Part shown: positions 24,438 through 31,882 of the stretch, piece by piece
How the letters are laid out: each line of letters begins with the position of its first letter
Position numbering within the stretch: the stretch's first letter is position 1
Assembly (NCBI RefSeq): GCF_900107175.1
Contig: NZ_FNOZ01000039.1
Span: 1 to 37,496, forward strand
DNA from: Modestobacter sp. DSM 44400
GTDB lineage: Bacteria > Actinomycetota > Actinomycetes > Mycobacteriales > Geodermatophilaceae
Length of the DNA: 37,496 bases
Direction of reading: 5' to 3'
Notes under the pieces: generated by a model
Seen by the model: only the letters and a program-made list of their open reading frames with translations
What the model was told of the DNA's origin: nothing
The model's database searches: none
Translations under genes and position numbers: made by a program

Positions 24438-25244
24438 CTACTCGTCAGCCGGCGCGCTCCGTGCGGCGCAGGACTGCAGCGCGTCGAGGGCGTCGAGCAC
24501 CTCGCCGAGCGCCCGCTGGACCTCCGGTGCGACGACTTGGAGCCCGACGGCCCCTGCGCGGTCCGCGGCCGCGACCTCTGCGTCGTAGGGCAGGACGCCG
24601 GCCAGCTCGATCCCCTCGGCGGACAGTGCATCGCGGAAGAAAGCCACGTCCTCGGCCGTGCGCGCCTTGTTGCCGACGGCCACGACGTCGGGGATGCCGA
24701 GCTCAGTGGCCAGCGCGGCGGTGCGGGCCGCGGTGAGCACGGACTTGCGCGTCGGCTCGCAGACCATCAGCAGGACGTCGGCATGGGCCAGCGTGCCCCC
24801 CGACCGGCTGAGGTGCTCCAGACCGGCCTCCATGTCCACCAACGTGACGTCGACGTCCTCGAGCGCGTCGGCCAGCAGGCTACGGACGGTCGCATGGCCG
24901 CTGCAGGTGCAACCGGCGCCCGCCGCAGCGACCTTGATGGCCGACAGTAATGTCGGCCCGGCCGGCGTCGGCCGGCCGTACTCGGCGATGAGGTCCGCCG
25001 CCGCCGCCGTACCCCCGGGCCCCACGACGGCGGCCCGCGGCAGGACGGGTACGGCCTCGGTTTCGGCGAGCGAGAGCCCCAGCGACAGTCCGAGGTTGGG
25101 ATTGGAGTCGGTGTCGATGGCAACGACGCGCCGCCCTCGCACGGCGTATTCCCGGGCCAGCAGCCCGGCGACCGTTGTCTTCCCGACACCGCCCTTGCCG
25201 ACGATGCCGAGCTTGAGTCGCAACTTCTTTTCGATGGCTGTCAT
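24438..25244 (-). CDS. CooC-type ATPase 3 (GCTC motif)
   Basis: 268 residues from ATG 25244, with an AAGGA ribosome site. Walker A is GIVGKGGVGKTTVAGLLARE, followed by VVAIDTDSNPNLGLSLGLSL. C112 and C114 (AGAGCTCSGHATVRSLLADA) match the CxC motif that in CooC1 binds metal at the dimer interface. The VDMEAGLEHLSRSGG segment and the VVAVGNKARTAEDV loop complete the CooC pattern. Established role of the family: ATP-driven nickel delivery. In a hydrogenase island without HypA or HypB, nickel delivery to the large subunit is an attractive inference. It is divergent from the small membrane-protein genes. Confidence 0.92.
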   Translation of the reverse strand: MTAIEKKLRLKLGIVGKGGVGKTTVAGLLAREYAVRGRRVVAIDTDSNPNLGLSLGLSLAETEAVPVLPRAAVVGPGGTAAAADLIAEYGRPTPAGPTLLSAIKVAAAGAGCTCSGHATVRSLLADALEDVDVTLVDMEAGLEHLSRSGGTLAHADVLLMVCEPTRKSVLTAARTAALATELGIPDVVAVGNKARTAEDVAFFRDALSAEGIELAGVLPYDAEVAAADRAGAVGLQVVAPEVQRALGEVLDALDALQSCAARSAPADE

Positions 25245-25343
25245 GTCTGGTCCTTCCCCGGTGTGCGAACGCTACTGGCGCAGATCACCTACCGGAGGCA
25301 GACTGCCAGCACGCGCCGCACCGTCGACAGGCAGGAGCTGCGG

Positions 25344-25601
25344 ATGATCGTCCTCTGGGTCATGAGCGCCATCGGGCTGCTGGTGGTGGCGCCCTTGGTA
25401 GTGCTCCTCGCCACCCAGGTCATCCGCCCGGCACTGGAGTGCGCACGCTATGCCGACGACATCCTGGAGCACGGCGTCGGCATCACCGCCGCCGTCGAAC
25501 CGGTTCCCGCGCTGGTCACCACCCGTGAGCTGACCGGCGAGGTGACCGGGAACGCCGTCGGCTACGTCGGCGCACTCCGGCGCCTCGCCGCCAGCTTCTG
25601 A
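25344..25601 (+). CDS. Small single-TM protein, hydrogenase island set A, gene 1
   Basis: 85 residues from ATG 25344, preceded by an AGGAG site 7 bases upstream. One TM helix (MSAIGLLVVAPLVVLLATQV, residues about 7-26) is followed by a cytoplasm-sized helical segment (ALECARYADDILEHGVGITA) and an amphipathic tail. No enzyme motif. It is the first of an in-phase series of small genes leading to DUF1059 and the NifU-type protein, so it probably belongs to the hydrogenase machinery, perhaps as a membrane tether. Function unknown. Confidence 0.7.
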   Translation: MIVLWVMSAIGLLVVAPLVVLLATQVIRPALECARYADDILEHGVGITAAVEPVPALVTTRELTGEVTGNAVGYVGALRRLAASF

Positions 25602-25611
25602 GGAGGCCGCC

Positions 25612-25878
25612 ATGTCCGCAGCCGCCATCGCCGCGCTCGTGGTGACGGGCGTTCTCGTTGCCACCTTGGCCTGCTATCTGCTCTGGATCCTCGTGATCCT
25701 GCGGCGCCTGACCGACACCTTCGGCAAGGTCGTGTTCGGGGTGACCGCGATCGCGCACCGCGTGCAGCCGGTCGAGGGCCTCGTCGGCGAGATCAATGGG
25801 GACCTTGTCGGCGTCGCCGACGCCCTGGAGGCACTCGCGGCCGACCTCGATCCCCACCGCGCGGCCCGGGCATCATGA
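25612..25878 (+). CDS. Small single-TM protein, set A, gene 2
   Basis: 88 residues, with AGGAGG just upstream of ATG 25612. An N-terminal TM helix (AALVVTGVLVATLACYLLWI) is followed by RRLTDTFGKVVFGVTAIAHR and an amphipathic helix with DLVGVADALEALAADLD. The post-TM part is clearly similar to the third small protein of the other set at 33898 (shared GKVxFGVxAI and GALAEL-like blocks), so the two sets arose by duplication. It probably forms helical bundles at the inner membrane face. No known family. Confidence 0.75.
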   Translation: MSAAAIAALVVTGVLVATLACYLLWILVILRRLTDTFGKVVFGVTAIAHRVQPVEGLVGEINGDLVGVADALEALAADLDPHRAARAS

Positions 25879-25903
25879 ACGTCCTGACGAATGGGAGCAG
25901 TCG

Positions 25904-26083
25904 ATGGCCGTAGAATTTCGCTGTCAGGACGTCGGAGTCGCCTGCCGGAACGTCGCACGGGCGGAGACCCCCGACGAGCTGGTCGCCGCGGTCGCCGCCC
26001 ACGCGAAAGCCAAGCACGGGGTCGAACTCAACCAGACCTTGATCGACTACGCCGTCACCAAGGTCCGGCCCGCGGGTGACTGA
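25904..26083 (+). CDS. DUF1059 small protein
   Basis: 59 residues: FRCQDVGVACRNVARAETPD then ELVAAVAAHAKAKHGVELNQ. The two cysteines, the AET-x-E-E-L helix and the AHxxxxHG pattern define DUF1059, a small cytosolic family of unknown function often found in actinobacteria. The start ATG 25904 excludes an earlier in-frame start within the previous gene. Its stop overlaps the GTG of the NifU-type gene, so it is translated with that Fe-S gene. A link to metal or Fe-S handling is inferred from this coupling. Confidence 0.82.
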   Translation: MAVEFRCQDVGVACRNVARAETPDELVAAVAAHAKAKHGVELNQTLIDYAVTKVRPAGD

Positions 26084-26648
26084 GCAGCTCCCCGACAGAC
26101 CGCCCGCGAATCCGCCGGACGCCTCGCTTGCGGCACTCGGACCCCTCCTCGACCGGCTCGAGGAGCTGCTGGATGATGTCGAGGGACTGGACGAGGGCGT
26201 GCAGAACCGCGTCTTCGAGCTGCTCGACGGCGTTGATGCGGTACACCGGCTGGCCGTCACGCGATTGGCCGACGCCCTGGCGGATGATCTCGGGTCGGTG
26301 CGGCGCAGCGACTCGGCGATCGACTGGTTGTTCGAGGCCTACGGCGTCGGCGTCGACGATGTGGACGCAGCCTCGGCGGCACTGGAGCAGATTCGCCCTT
26401 ACCTGCACGAGCACGGTGGCGAGGTGGACGTGCTGGCCGTGCAGCACGGCGTGGTGCAGGTCCGCCTGGCGGGCGCCTGTTCCGGATGCACGTCGGCTGC
26501 CCAGACGCTGCGTCACGGGGTGGAGGAAGCGCTACGGGAGAATCTGCCCGGTTTCTTAGCGATGAAGGTGCTGTCCGACGACGGCGCAGCAGTGCACCCG
26601 CCGCCGTCGTTGCCGGTGCTGCTGCAGATCACGCCGCGGCCGACCTGA
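26076..26648 (+). CDS. NifU C-terminal-domain Fe-S scaffold protein
   Basis: 190 residues from GTG 26076. Residues about 100-175 form the NifU-like (Nfu) domain with LEQIRPYLHEHGGEVDVLAV and the cluster-binding C135/C138 in LAGACSGCTSAAQTLRHGVE. Such domains carry a transient [4Fe-4S] cluster to apo-proteins. Residues 15-75 are a helical region (LAALGPLLDRLEELLDDVEG) not present in ordinary Nfu; it may dock onto a partner. The hydrogenase small subunit needs three Fe-S clusters, a natural client. It converges on the M52 protease gene 30 bases away. Confidence 0.92.
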   Translation: MTEQLPDRPPANPPDASLAALGPLLDRLEELLDDVEGLDEGVQNRVFELLDGVDAVHRLAVTRLADALADDLGSVRRSDSAIDWLFEAYGVGVDDVDAASAALEQIRPYLHEHGGEVDVLAVQHGVVQVRLAGACSGCTSAAQTLRHGVEEALRENLPGFLAMKVLSDDGAAVHPPPSLPVLLQITPRPT

Positions 26649-26678
26649 CCTGGGTACTCGTCGCAACCGGCGGCCTGG

Positions 26679-27176
26679 TCACGATGACACCACCTCATGC
26701 AGGATCAGCAGCCGCCGCACCTCCCGGACGGCGACCGGTACCGCAGCCAGCGCCGCAGCCGACAGTCCGTACCGGGGTTCCTCGGTATCGGTGGTCTGTA
26801 CACCGACGACCAGCGTGGTGACCGGCAGCACGCCCAGTCCCAGGGCGACCATCAGGGCCCGGGCCGGCGTGGCCAGGTGCATGTCGGCGAGCTCGTCGCG
26901 ACGCCGGTCGACGCTCAGCGTCCTGACGTCCAGTATGTCGGGCCGCTGCACCACGACGCTGCCCGGTGGCCGGCCCAGGTCGACCGCGTCGACCACCAGC
27001 AGCACGTCCGCGGCGACCCGCATCAACTCCTGCACGAGATGGATGCCGCCGATGCCGACCTCCAGCACCCGCACCCCGTCCGGCACCGGCTCGGCAAGCA
27101 GAGACTGCGCCACCGCGGGACCGACGCCGTCATCGGCACGCAAGACGTTGCCGAAGCAAGCCACGACGGCGTTCAC
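26679..27176 (-). CDS. Hydrogenase maturation protease (peptidase M52, HupD/HyaD type)
   Basis: 165 residues from GTG 27176 (GTG 27188 also possible; neither has a clear ribosome site). The motif ACFGNVLRADDGVGPAVAQS, then LEVGIGGIHLVQEL, D63 in LLVVDAVDLGRPPGSV and H100 in LADMHLATPA place the nickel ligands as in HybD (acidic residue near 16, Asp, His). It clips the C-terminal peptide of the large subunit once nickel is in place. Its start is only 30 bases from the divergent TPR gene, so they share a compact promoter region. Confidence 0.93.
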   Translation of the reverse strand: MNAVVACFGNVLRADDGVGPAVAQSLLAEPVPDGVRVLEVGIGGIHLVQELMRVAADVLLVVDAVDLGRPPGSVVVQRPDILDVRTLSVDRRRDELADMHLATPARALMVALGLGVLPVTTLVVGVQTTDTEEPRYGLSAAALAAVPVAVREVRRLLILHEVVSS

Positions 27177-27206
27177 AGCAGCGACCACGGTGGAAGAGTA
27201 GGCACC

Positions 27207-28433
27207 GTGGCACAGCCGGAGCAGGACGTCCTGACCCGGCGCCTCGCGCAGTACCCGGTCGAACGGTATCCGGTGCAGCACGCGACGACACAATTCCATC
27301 TCGGCTCGGTGCTGCTGCACGCCGGTGAGAGCGAGCCGGCCCGACACGCGCTGACCCGCGCCCGGGACCTGTTCGCACGCGCCGGCCTGCAGCTGGAGCA
27401 GGCAAAGGCGACCGTCATGCTCGGTGTCGCCCTGCGCACCGCCGGTCGGCTCGACGAGGCAGCGGCCGCCTTCACGACCGCGTTCGCCGACCTCGCCACG
27501 CTCGACCAGCCGGCCGAGCAGGCGGCTGCTGCCTACAACCTCGGCCTCGTGCTGCACGGCGATGGCAACGTGAGCGCCGCGCACGCTGCCTGGACCGGTG
27601 CCCGCGAGCTCTTCCTCACGGCGGGACATCCGGCCCGGGCCGCGGCAGCGGCACGTGACCATGGCGCCTCGCTGCTCACGACCGGCGCGGTCGAGGCCGC
27701 ACTGCCCCTACTGGAGCAGGCCGCCGAGCTCGCCGAGCGCGCCGGGGACGACCCGGGCCTGGCCGCGGCCGCGAACGTCCTCGGGCTGGCCCACCTCGCG
27801 GCGCAGGAGCCATCCGCCGCGGTCGCGGCGTTGCACCGTGCACTGGGTGGCTGCCCACGGAGCGTGCGGCCGGCCGACCACGCGATGATCCAGGCCAACC
27901 TGGCCCTTGCGCATGAACAGGGCGGCAACCCGGCACGCGCCCGGCTCGCCGCCGGACAGGCACTGGCGGTGCCGGGCGCCCCCGCACCGGTGCGCGAGCA
28001 GGCTCGGCAGCTGCTGGCCCGGCTGCCAGGGCAGACACACGAGGACCTGCTGACCGTCCTGGACGCCGAGCACCGCGACCAGTGGGCTGTGGTTCTTGGC
28101 GCGGAGGTGCGGCGGGCGGCGGAGCTTCCCGCCGGGCCGCGGTGCGCCCTGGTCAGCGGATTCCTGGACGGCCTGCTGGCACGGCCTGGGACATCATACG
28201 ATCTGGCGGAGAGCCTGCTGCAGGTCGTGCTCGAGCTGCCACCGCAGACGTACGAGCTGATCGTCTCCACCGTCGTCGACGGCTGCGCCGGTCGCCCGGA
28301 ACAGGACGCCGCACGGCTCCGCGCGGTTCTCGGCTCGGCCATGGCGAGGTTCGCCCTGCCGCAATGGCAACGACTTGTCGCGACCCTCAACGCCGCGGCG
28401 AAGGCTGCCGGACAGCCGGCCACATGGAGGTGA
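27207..28433 (+). CDS. TPR-repeat protein of the hydrogenase island
   Basis: 408 residues from GTG 27207. The first about 270 residues are helical repeats of TPR type (for example TTQFHLGSVLLHAGESEPAR; AKATVMLGVALRTAGRLDEA; AAAYNLGLVLHGDGNVSAAH; NVLGLAHLAAQEPSAAVAAL), seven or so in a row, predicting a solenoid that binds other proteins. The last 130 residues are another helical domain of unknown type. No signal peptide or TM helix. It is coupled to the BirA-fold gene by a 10-base overlap. Likely an assembly scaffold for the hydrogenase; the specific partner is unknown. Confidence 0.88.
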   Translation: MAQPEQDVLTRRLAQYPVERYPVQHATTQFHLGSVLLHAGESEPARHALTRARDLFARAGLQLEQAKATVMLGVALRTAGRLDEAAAAFTTAFADLATLDQPAEQAAAAYNLGLVLHGDGNVSAAHAAWTGARELFLTAGHPARAAAAARDHGASLLTTGAVEAALPLLEQAAELAERAGDDPGLAAAANVLGLAHLAAQEPSAAVAALHRALGGCPRSVRPADHAMIQANLALAHEQGGNPARARLAAGQALAVPGAPAPVREQARQLLARLPGQTHEDLLTVLDAEHRDQWAVVLGAEVRRAAELPAGPRCALVSGFLDGLLARPGTSYDLAESLLQVVLELPPQTYELIVSTVVDGCAGRPEQDAARLRAVLGSAMARFALPQWQRLVATLNAAAKAAGQPATWR

Positions 28434-29194
28434 CCGGCGATTTGAGCGCCGCCGAGGTGGCCGCCGCGCTCGGTGACCGGCCGGTGCGCACCTACCCCGC
28501 GCTGCTCTCCACCGAGGCAGTGGCCATGGCGTGGGCCCGGGAGGGGGCGCCGTCCGGCGCGGTGGTCGTCGCGGACTACCAGGCATCCCCGCGCGGCCGC
28601 GGCGGGCTGCCCTGGATTGTCCGTCCGGGCGCCGGTCTCGGTTTCACGCTGCTCGCCCGGCCCGGCCTCCCCCCCGAACGCGAGGGCTGGCCCTACGTTG
28701 CGGCATTGCTGGCGCTGTACGACGTCCTCGGCACCGACGGCGGTGGCCTCATCTGGCCCGACACCGTGCACGCCGCCGGCGGTGCCGCGCTGGCCAGGCT
28801 GGGGGTCTACGTCGAGCTCGGCCAGGCGCGCACCGAGTGGGTGAGCGCAACGGTGCTCGTCGAAGACACCCTCCCGCCCCGAGCGGGGCTGCTGGCCCAG
28901 CTCGTGGATGCCCTGGAACAGCGGCTGGCCGCACCCTCCGATCAGGTGTTGGCCGACTACCTCCCGCGCTGCACCACGCTGGGCCGCCGGCTTCGGGCCC
29001 GGCTCATCCCGATGGGACCTGGCGGGCCGGAGGTCACCGGCGAGGCGGTCGACGTACTGGCCGACGGCGCGCTGGTCCTGCGCACCGCGCGCGGCAACCG
29101 GGTCGCCGTCCCGCCGCACAACCTGGGGTTGCTGGAGGAGCCGCAGGGGCCGATCGAGCCACCGCGGCGGCTCTTCGGCCAGTCGAAGGCCTAG
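28424..29194 (+). CDS. BirA/LplA-fold protein without catalytic lysine
   Basis: 256 residues from ATG 28424. The order of segments follows biotin protein ligase: an LLSTEAVAMAWAREGAPSGA helix, VVADYQASPRGRGGLPWIVR in place of the BirA loop ending GRGRxGRxW, GLGFTLLAR for the core strand, and a C-terminal SH3-like unit (GEAVDVLADGALVLRTARGN). The position of the invariant KWPND is GLIWPDT, so the catalytic lysine is gone. It should therefore not be a normal biotin ligase. It converges on the degenerate M52-like gene with a 4-base overlap. It may bind a cofactor or act as an assembly factor; the role is not known. Confidence 0.75.
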   Translation: MEVTGDLSAAEVAAALGDRPVRTYPALLSTEAVAMAWAREGAPSGAVVVADYQASPRGRGGLPWIVRPGAGLGFTLLARPGLPPEREGWPYVAALLALYDVLGTDGGGLIWPDTVHAAGGAALARLGVYVELGQARTEWVSATVLVEDTLPPRAGLLAQLVDALEQRLAAPSDQVLADYLPRCTTLGRRLRARLIPMGPGGPEVTGEAVDVLADGALVLRTARGNRVAVPPHNLGLLEEPQGPIEPPRRLFGQSKA

Positions 29195-29967
29195 CTCGGC
29201 ACCGCCTCGACGGCCTCCAGACGATCGAGCTCCTCGACCAGCGCCCACCACAGGCCCCAGTCCCGGTGGTCCATCCCCGCGCTGCCCGCATTCTGGGCGA
29301 TGCCCAGCTTCAGCTGGTCCCGGCAGGCAAAGGTGCGCCCCCACCGGCCGTCCCGGTCCAGCCCCGCCAACTCCTCCAGGAGCGCGCGCAACGCGGTCAG
29401 CGCGGTGGAGTCCGCAAGCCGGTCATCGCCCACCAGCGGCCACAGCTCCCCGGCGAGCGTGAGCAGCGGTGCACGACGGACCTCGGCCCGTACGAGGTCC
29501 AGGGCCACCTCCAGGCCGGCCGTGGCCGGCCGGCTCAGCCCCTCCCCCGATCCGGTGACCGCCGGCTCCACCTCTACCGCGACCGTCCGGGGCGGCAGGG
29601 CACCCAGCGCCGCCGCGACCTCGACGACGAGGTCCGGGTGCACGTAGCCGGTCACGGCGTCGCCGACCGCGGCCTGCACCTGCGCCGGCGTCAACTCGGG
29701 ATGGTCGAGGCGACGGCGCAGCACCGTGCCGGGCGAGTGCCCGCGTCGCACGGCACTGACGAGAACCAGCGCCGCAGGACGGAGGTCCTCCAGCCGCTGG
29801 GCCACGGCGACGGCGCCGTAGTGCAGCTCCTCGACGAGCACCCCGGGGCCGAGGTCCTCGGCCTGCAACCGCTCGACGGCGAGCCGCCCCAGGTCCAGGT
29901 CGCTCTGGAACAGCTCGCTGACCCCGCCGACGAGGACACCTATCCACGCCGGCTGCGGTCTAGTCAC
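29191..29967 (-). CDS. Degenerate M52-like protein with C-terminal extension
   Basis: 258 residues from GTG 29967, which overlaps the large-subunit stop (29960-29962), so it is translationally coupled to it. The first about 165 residues resemble the M52 maturation-protease fold: WIGVLVGGVSELFQSDLDLG in place of GNxLxxDDGxG, ALVLVSAVRRGHSPGTV where the nickel-ligand Asp has become Ser, and TGYVHPDLVVEVAAALGALP with the His retained. The remaining 90 residues (LLTLAGELWPLVGDDRLADS to RDWGLWWALVEELDRLE) are a separate helical part. With ligands missing it is more likely a chaperone or stable partner of the large subunit than a protease. Fold call is moderate. Confidence 0.68.
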   Translation of the reverse strand: MTRPQPAWIGVLVGGVSELFQSDLDLGRLAVERLQAEDLGPGVLVEELHYGAVAVAQRLEDLRPAALVLVSAVRRGHSPGTVLRRRLDHPELTPAQVQAAVGDAVTGYVHPDLVVEVAAALGALPPRTVAVEVEPAVTGSGEGLSRPATAGLEVALDLVRAEVRRAPLLTLAGELWPLVGDDRLADSTALTALRALLEELAGLDRDGRWGRTFACRDQLKLGIAQNAGSAGMDHRDWGLWWALVEELDRLEAVEAVPS

Positions 29968-31861
29968 CGCCGCACGAGCAGGTGTTGACCTCGCGGACGA
30001 TCTCGCCGGCGCCGGTGTGGGCATGGGTCGTGCACGGCATGCACGGGTCGAAGCTGCGGATGGCGCGCAGCATGTCGATGCTGGTGAAGCCGGCCGGGTC
30101 CGAGAGGTCCTCGATGATCGGCGTGTTCATCACCGCCTCCTCGTAGGGACCCGGTTGACCCCAGGGGTCGCGCGGTGAGGCGTTGATCGTCGAAGGAGTG
30201 ACGATCTGGTAATTGGTGATCTTTCCCTTGTCCATGACCAGGTGGTGGGTGAGCCAGCCCCGTCCGGCACCCCACCAGCCGACCGACACCCGCTCGTCCT
30301 GGGGGATCGCCTTCTCCAGCTCTTCCGGGTTCAGCGCCGCCACCTTCCGCTCCCCCTGCTTGAAGAGCTTGTACGCCTCGAACAGGCTCTCCAGGCCGAC
30401 CAGCTGGCTGAACAGGTAGTGGTATGCCCGACCGCGGTTGCGCTCGAAGGCGTTCCAGCGCTCCGGCACGTGCCACTCGACCTCGCGTTCGCCGCGCTCT
30501 CCCTTCGGGATGAGAAGGCGCATGCTCGAGCCGGTCGAGGAGATGAAGTCGCTGGTCGGCGTCTTCTGGGCCAGGGCGCTGATCAGCAGCCGGGAGTAGC
30601 AGCCGGCCTCGACGACCTGGCGGTCCCACCGCGGCGCGGTCGACCAGGTGTACTTCTCCTTCCAGTCGCGGGCACCAGGCATCGGCAACGTCCGCTTGTT
30701 CCACGGGTGGTACGGCGAGATCGGGTTGCCGAGGGGGTCGGTCGGGAAGCGGCTCGTCTGCGACTCCTCGTAGTAGGAGTGCTCGACGAACTCCTCCAGG
30801 CCGATGTTGATGTCGGTGAGCCGGGTCGTGACGAGCTTGCCGTCCAGCACGACTCCCGGAGTTGACCAGCGCTTCTCACCCCAGGCGTTGCAGTTCTCAT
30901 ACGTCGCGTCGTAGGCGTAGGGGTCATCCCAATAGCCGGGGTCGATGTGGTTGGTCGGGCGGTGGCCGACGTACTGGTAGCGCTCGTCCGCCTCATAGAA
31001 GAAGGCCGGAATGTCGTCCCAGACCGCCAGCATCCGCTGGGCGTAGTCGAAGATCTTCCCGAGCTTCGAGTGGTACTCGTTCAGGCTCTGCAGGGTGAGC
31101 GTCGTGGAGACACCGCCCGGGACGACGTTCTGCGGGTGGGGGTACTTGCCGGTCAGGATGACGACCATCTCGCGGGAGAGCCGGGTGAACTCCAGCCCCT
31201 CCCGGTAGAGGCTGCCGGTCAGCGGGTTCAGCGCGGTCATCAGCTCGGCCATGGTCCGGAAGCCGTGGATGTCGACGTTGGGGCAGGCCCAGCTCTCCGC
31301 CTTCGGCCACAGTTCCGGGTTGGAGGACCGGATGACCGACTCGGAGTAGTCGGGCCCGGCGAGCAGGTAGAGGTGCAGCGGGTTGTCGTAGCCCATCTCC
31401 GCGGCCTCGGTCATGTTGCGCACGACGGTGCCCAGCGGTGGCGGCTTGATGCCCATGGCCTGCTCGATGGCGTACGCCGCGCAGTGGGCGTGCACCCCCC
31501 CACAGACACCGCAGGCACGGGAGGACACGAAGATGGCATCGCGGGGGTCGCGGCCCATGAGGATCACCTCATAGCCGCGGAACAGGGTCGCCTGGGAGTG
31601 CGAGTCGAGGTACTGGCCCTTGTCCAGGTCCGCCGTCACGTGCACCGCGAGTGCTCCCGCGATCCGGGTGACCGGGTCCATGTTGAGGTCCTTGATGTGC
31701 CCGTTGCGGGCCACCAGGCGCTCGATGCGCTCCCGTCGCTCGGTCTCGTCCATCCCGACGTCCGGCTTGGCGATCGTGACGTCGTAGGGGTTGGGAATGC
31801 CGCCGCGCAGCGTCGCGCGGCCGCGGTCATCGAACTCCACCGGCAGGGTCTTGAAGCACAT
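29960..31861 (-). CDS. [NiFe]-hydrogenase large subunit (uptake type)
   Basis: 633 residues. The L1 motif is SSRACGVCGGVHAHCA with C117 and C120 and the nearby H124; the L2 motif is RSFDPCMPCTTH with C607 and C610. These four cysteines hold the Ni-Fe(CN)2CO site. About 20 residues follow H613 (AHTGAGEIVREVNTCSCGGD) and should be removed by the M52 protease. The general layout (RIAGALAVHVTAD; TPGVVLDGKLVTTRLTDINI; NASPRDPWGQPGPYEEAVMN) resembles the group 1h high-affinity enzymes of actinobacteria but is clearly diverged, so 1l or another new group is possible. It reads after the small subunit with 21 bases between. Confidence 0.96.
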   Translation of the reverse strand: MCFKTLPVEFDDRGRATLRGGIPNPYDVTIAKPDVGMDETERRERIERLVARNGHIKDLNMDPVTRIAGALAVHVTADLDKGQYLDSHSQATLFRGYEVILMGRDPRDAIFVSSRACGVCGGVHAHCAAYAIEQAMGIKPPPLGTVVRNMTEAAEMGYDNPLHLYLLAGPDYSESVIRSSNPELWPKAESWACPNVDIHGFRTMAELMTALNPLTGSLYREGLEFTRLSREMVVILTGKYPHPQNVVPGGVSTTLTLQSLNEYHSKLGKIFDYAQRMLAVWDDIPAFFYEADERYQYVGHRPTNHIDPGYWDDPYAYDATYENCNAWGEKRWSTPGVVLDGKLVTTRLTDINIGLEEFVEHSYYEESQTSRFPTDPLGNPISPYHPWNKRTLPMPGARDWKEKYTWSTAPRWDRQVVEAGCYSRLLISALAQKTPTSDFISSTGSSMRLLIPKGERGEREVEWHVPERWNAFERNRGRAYHYLFSQLVGLESLFEAYKLFKQGERKVAALNPEELEKAIPQDERVSVGWWGAGRGWLTHHLVMDKGKITNYQIVTPSTINASPRDPWGQPGPYEEAVMNTPIIEDLSDPAGFTSIDMLRAIRSFDPCMPCTTHAHTGAGEIVREVNTCSCGGD

Positions 31862-31882
31862 GCGTGAGCTCCTCGGTCCGGT

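Noticed and set aside
29960-31867. Long plus-strand open frames opposite the hydrogenase subunits
   Set aside because: Frame composition mirrors the coding strand's third positions; no family motif and no ribosome site.
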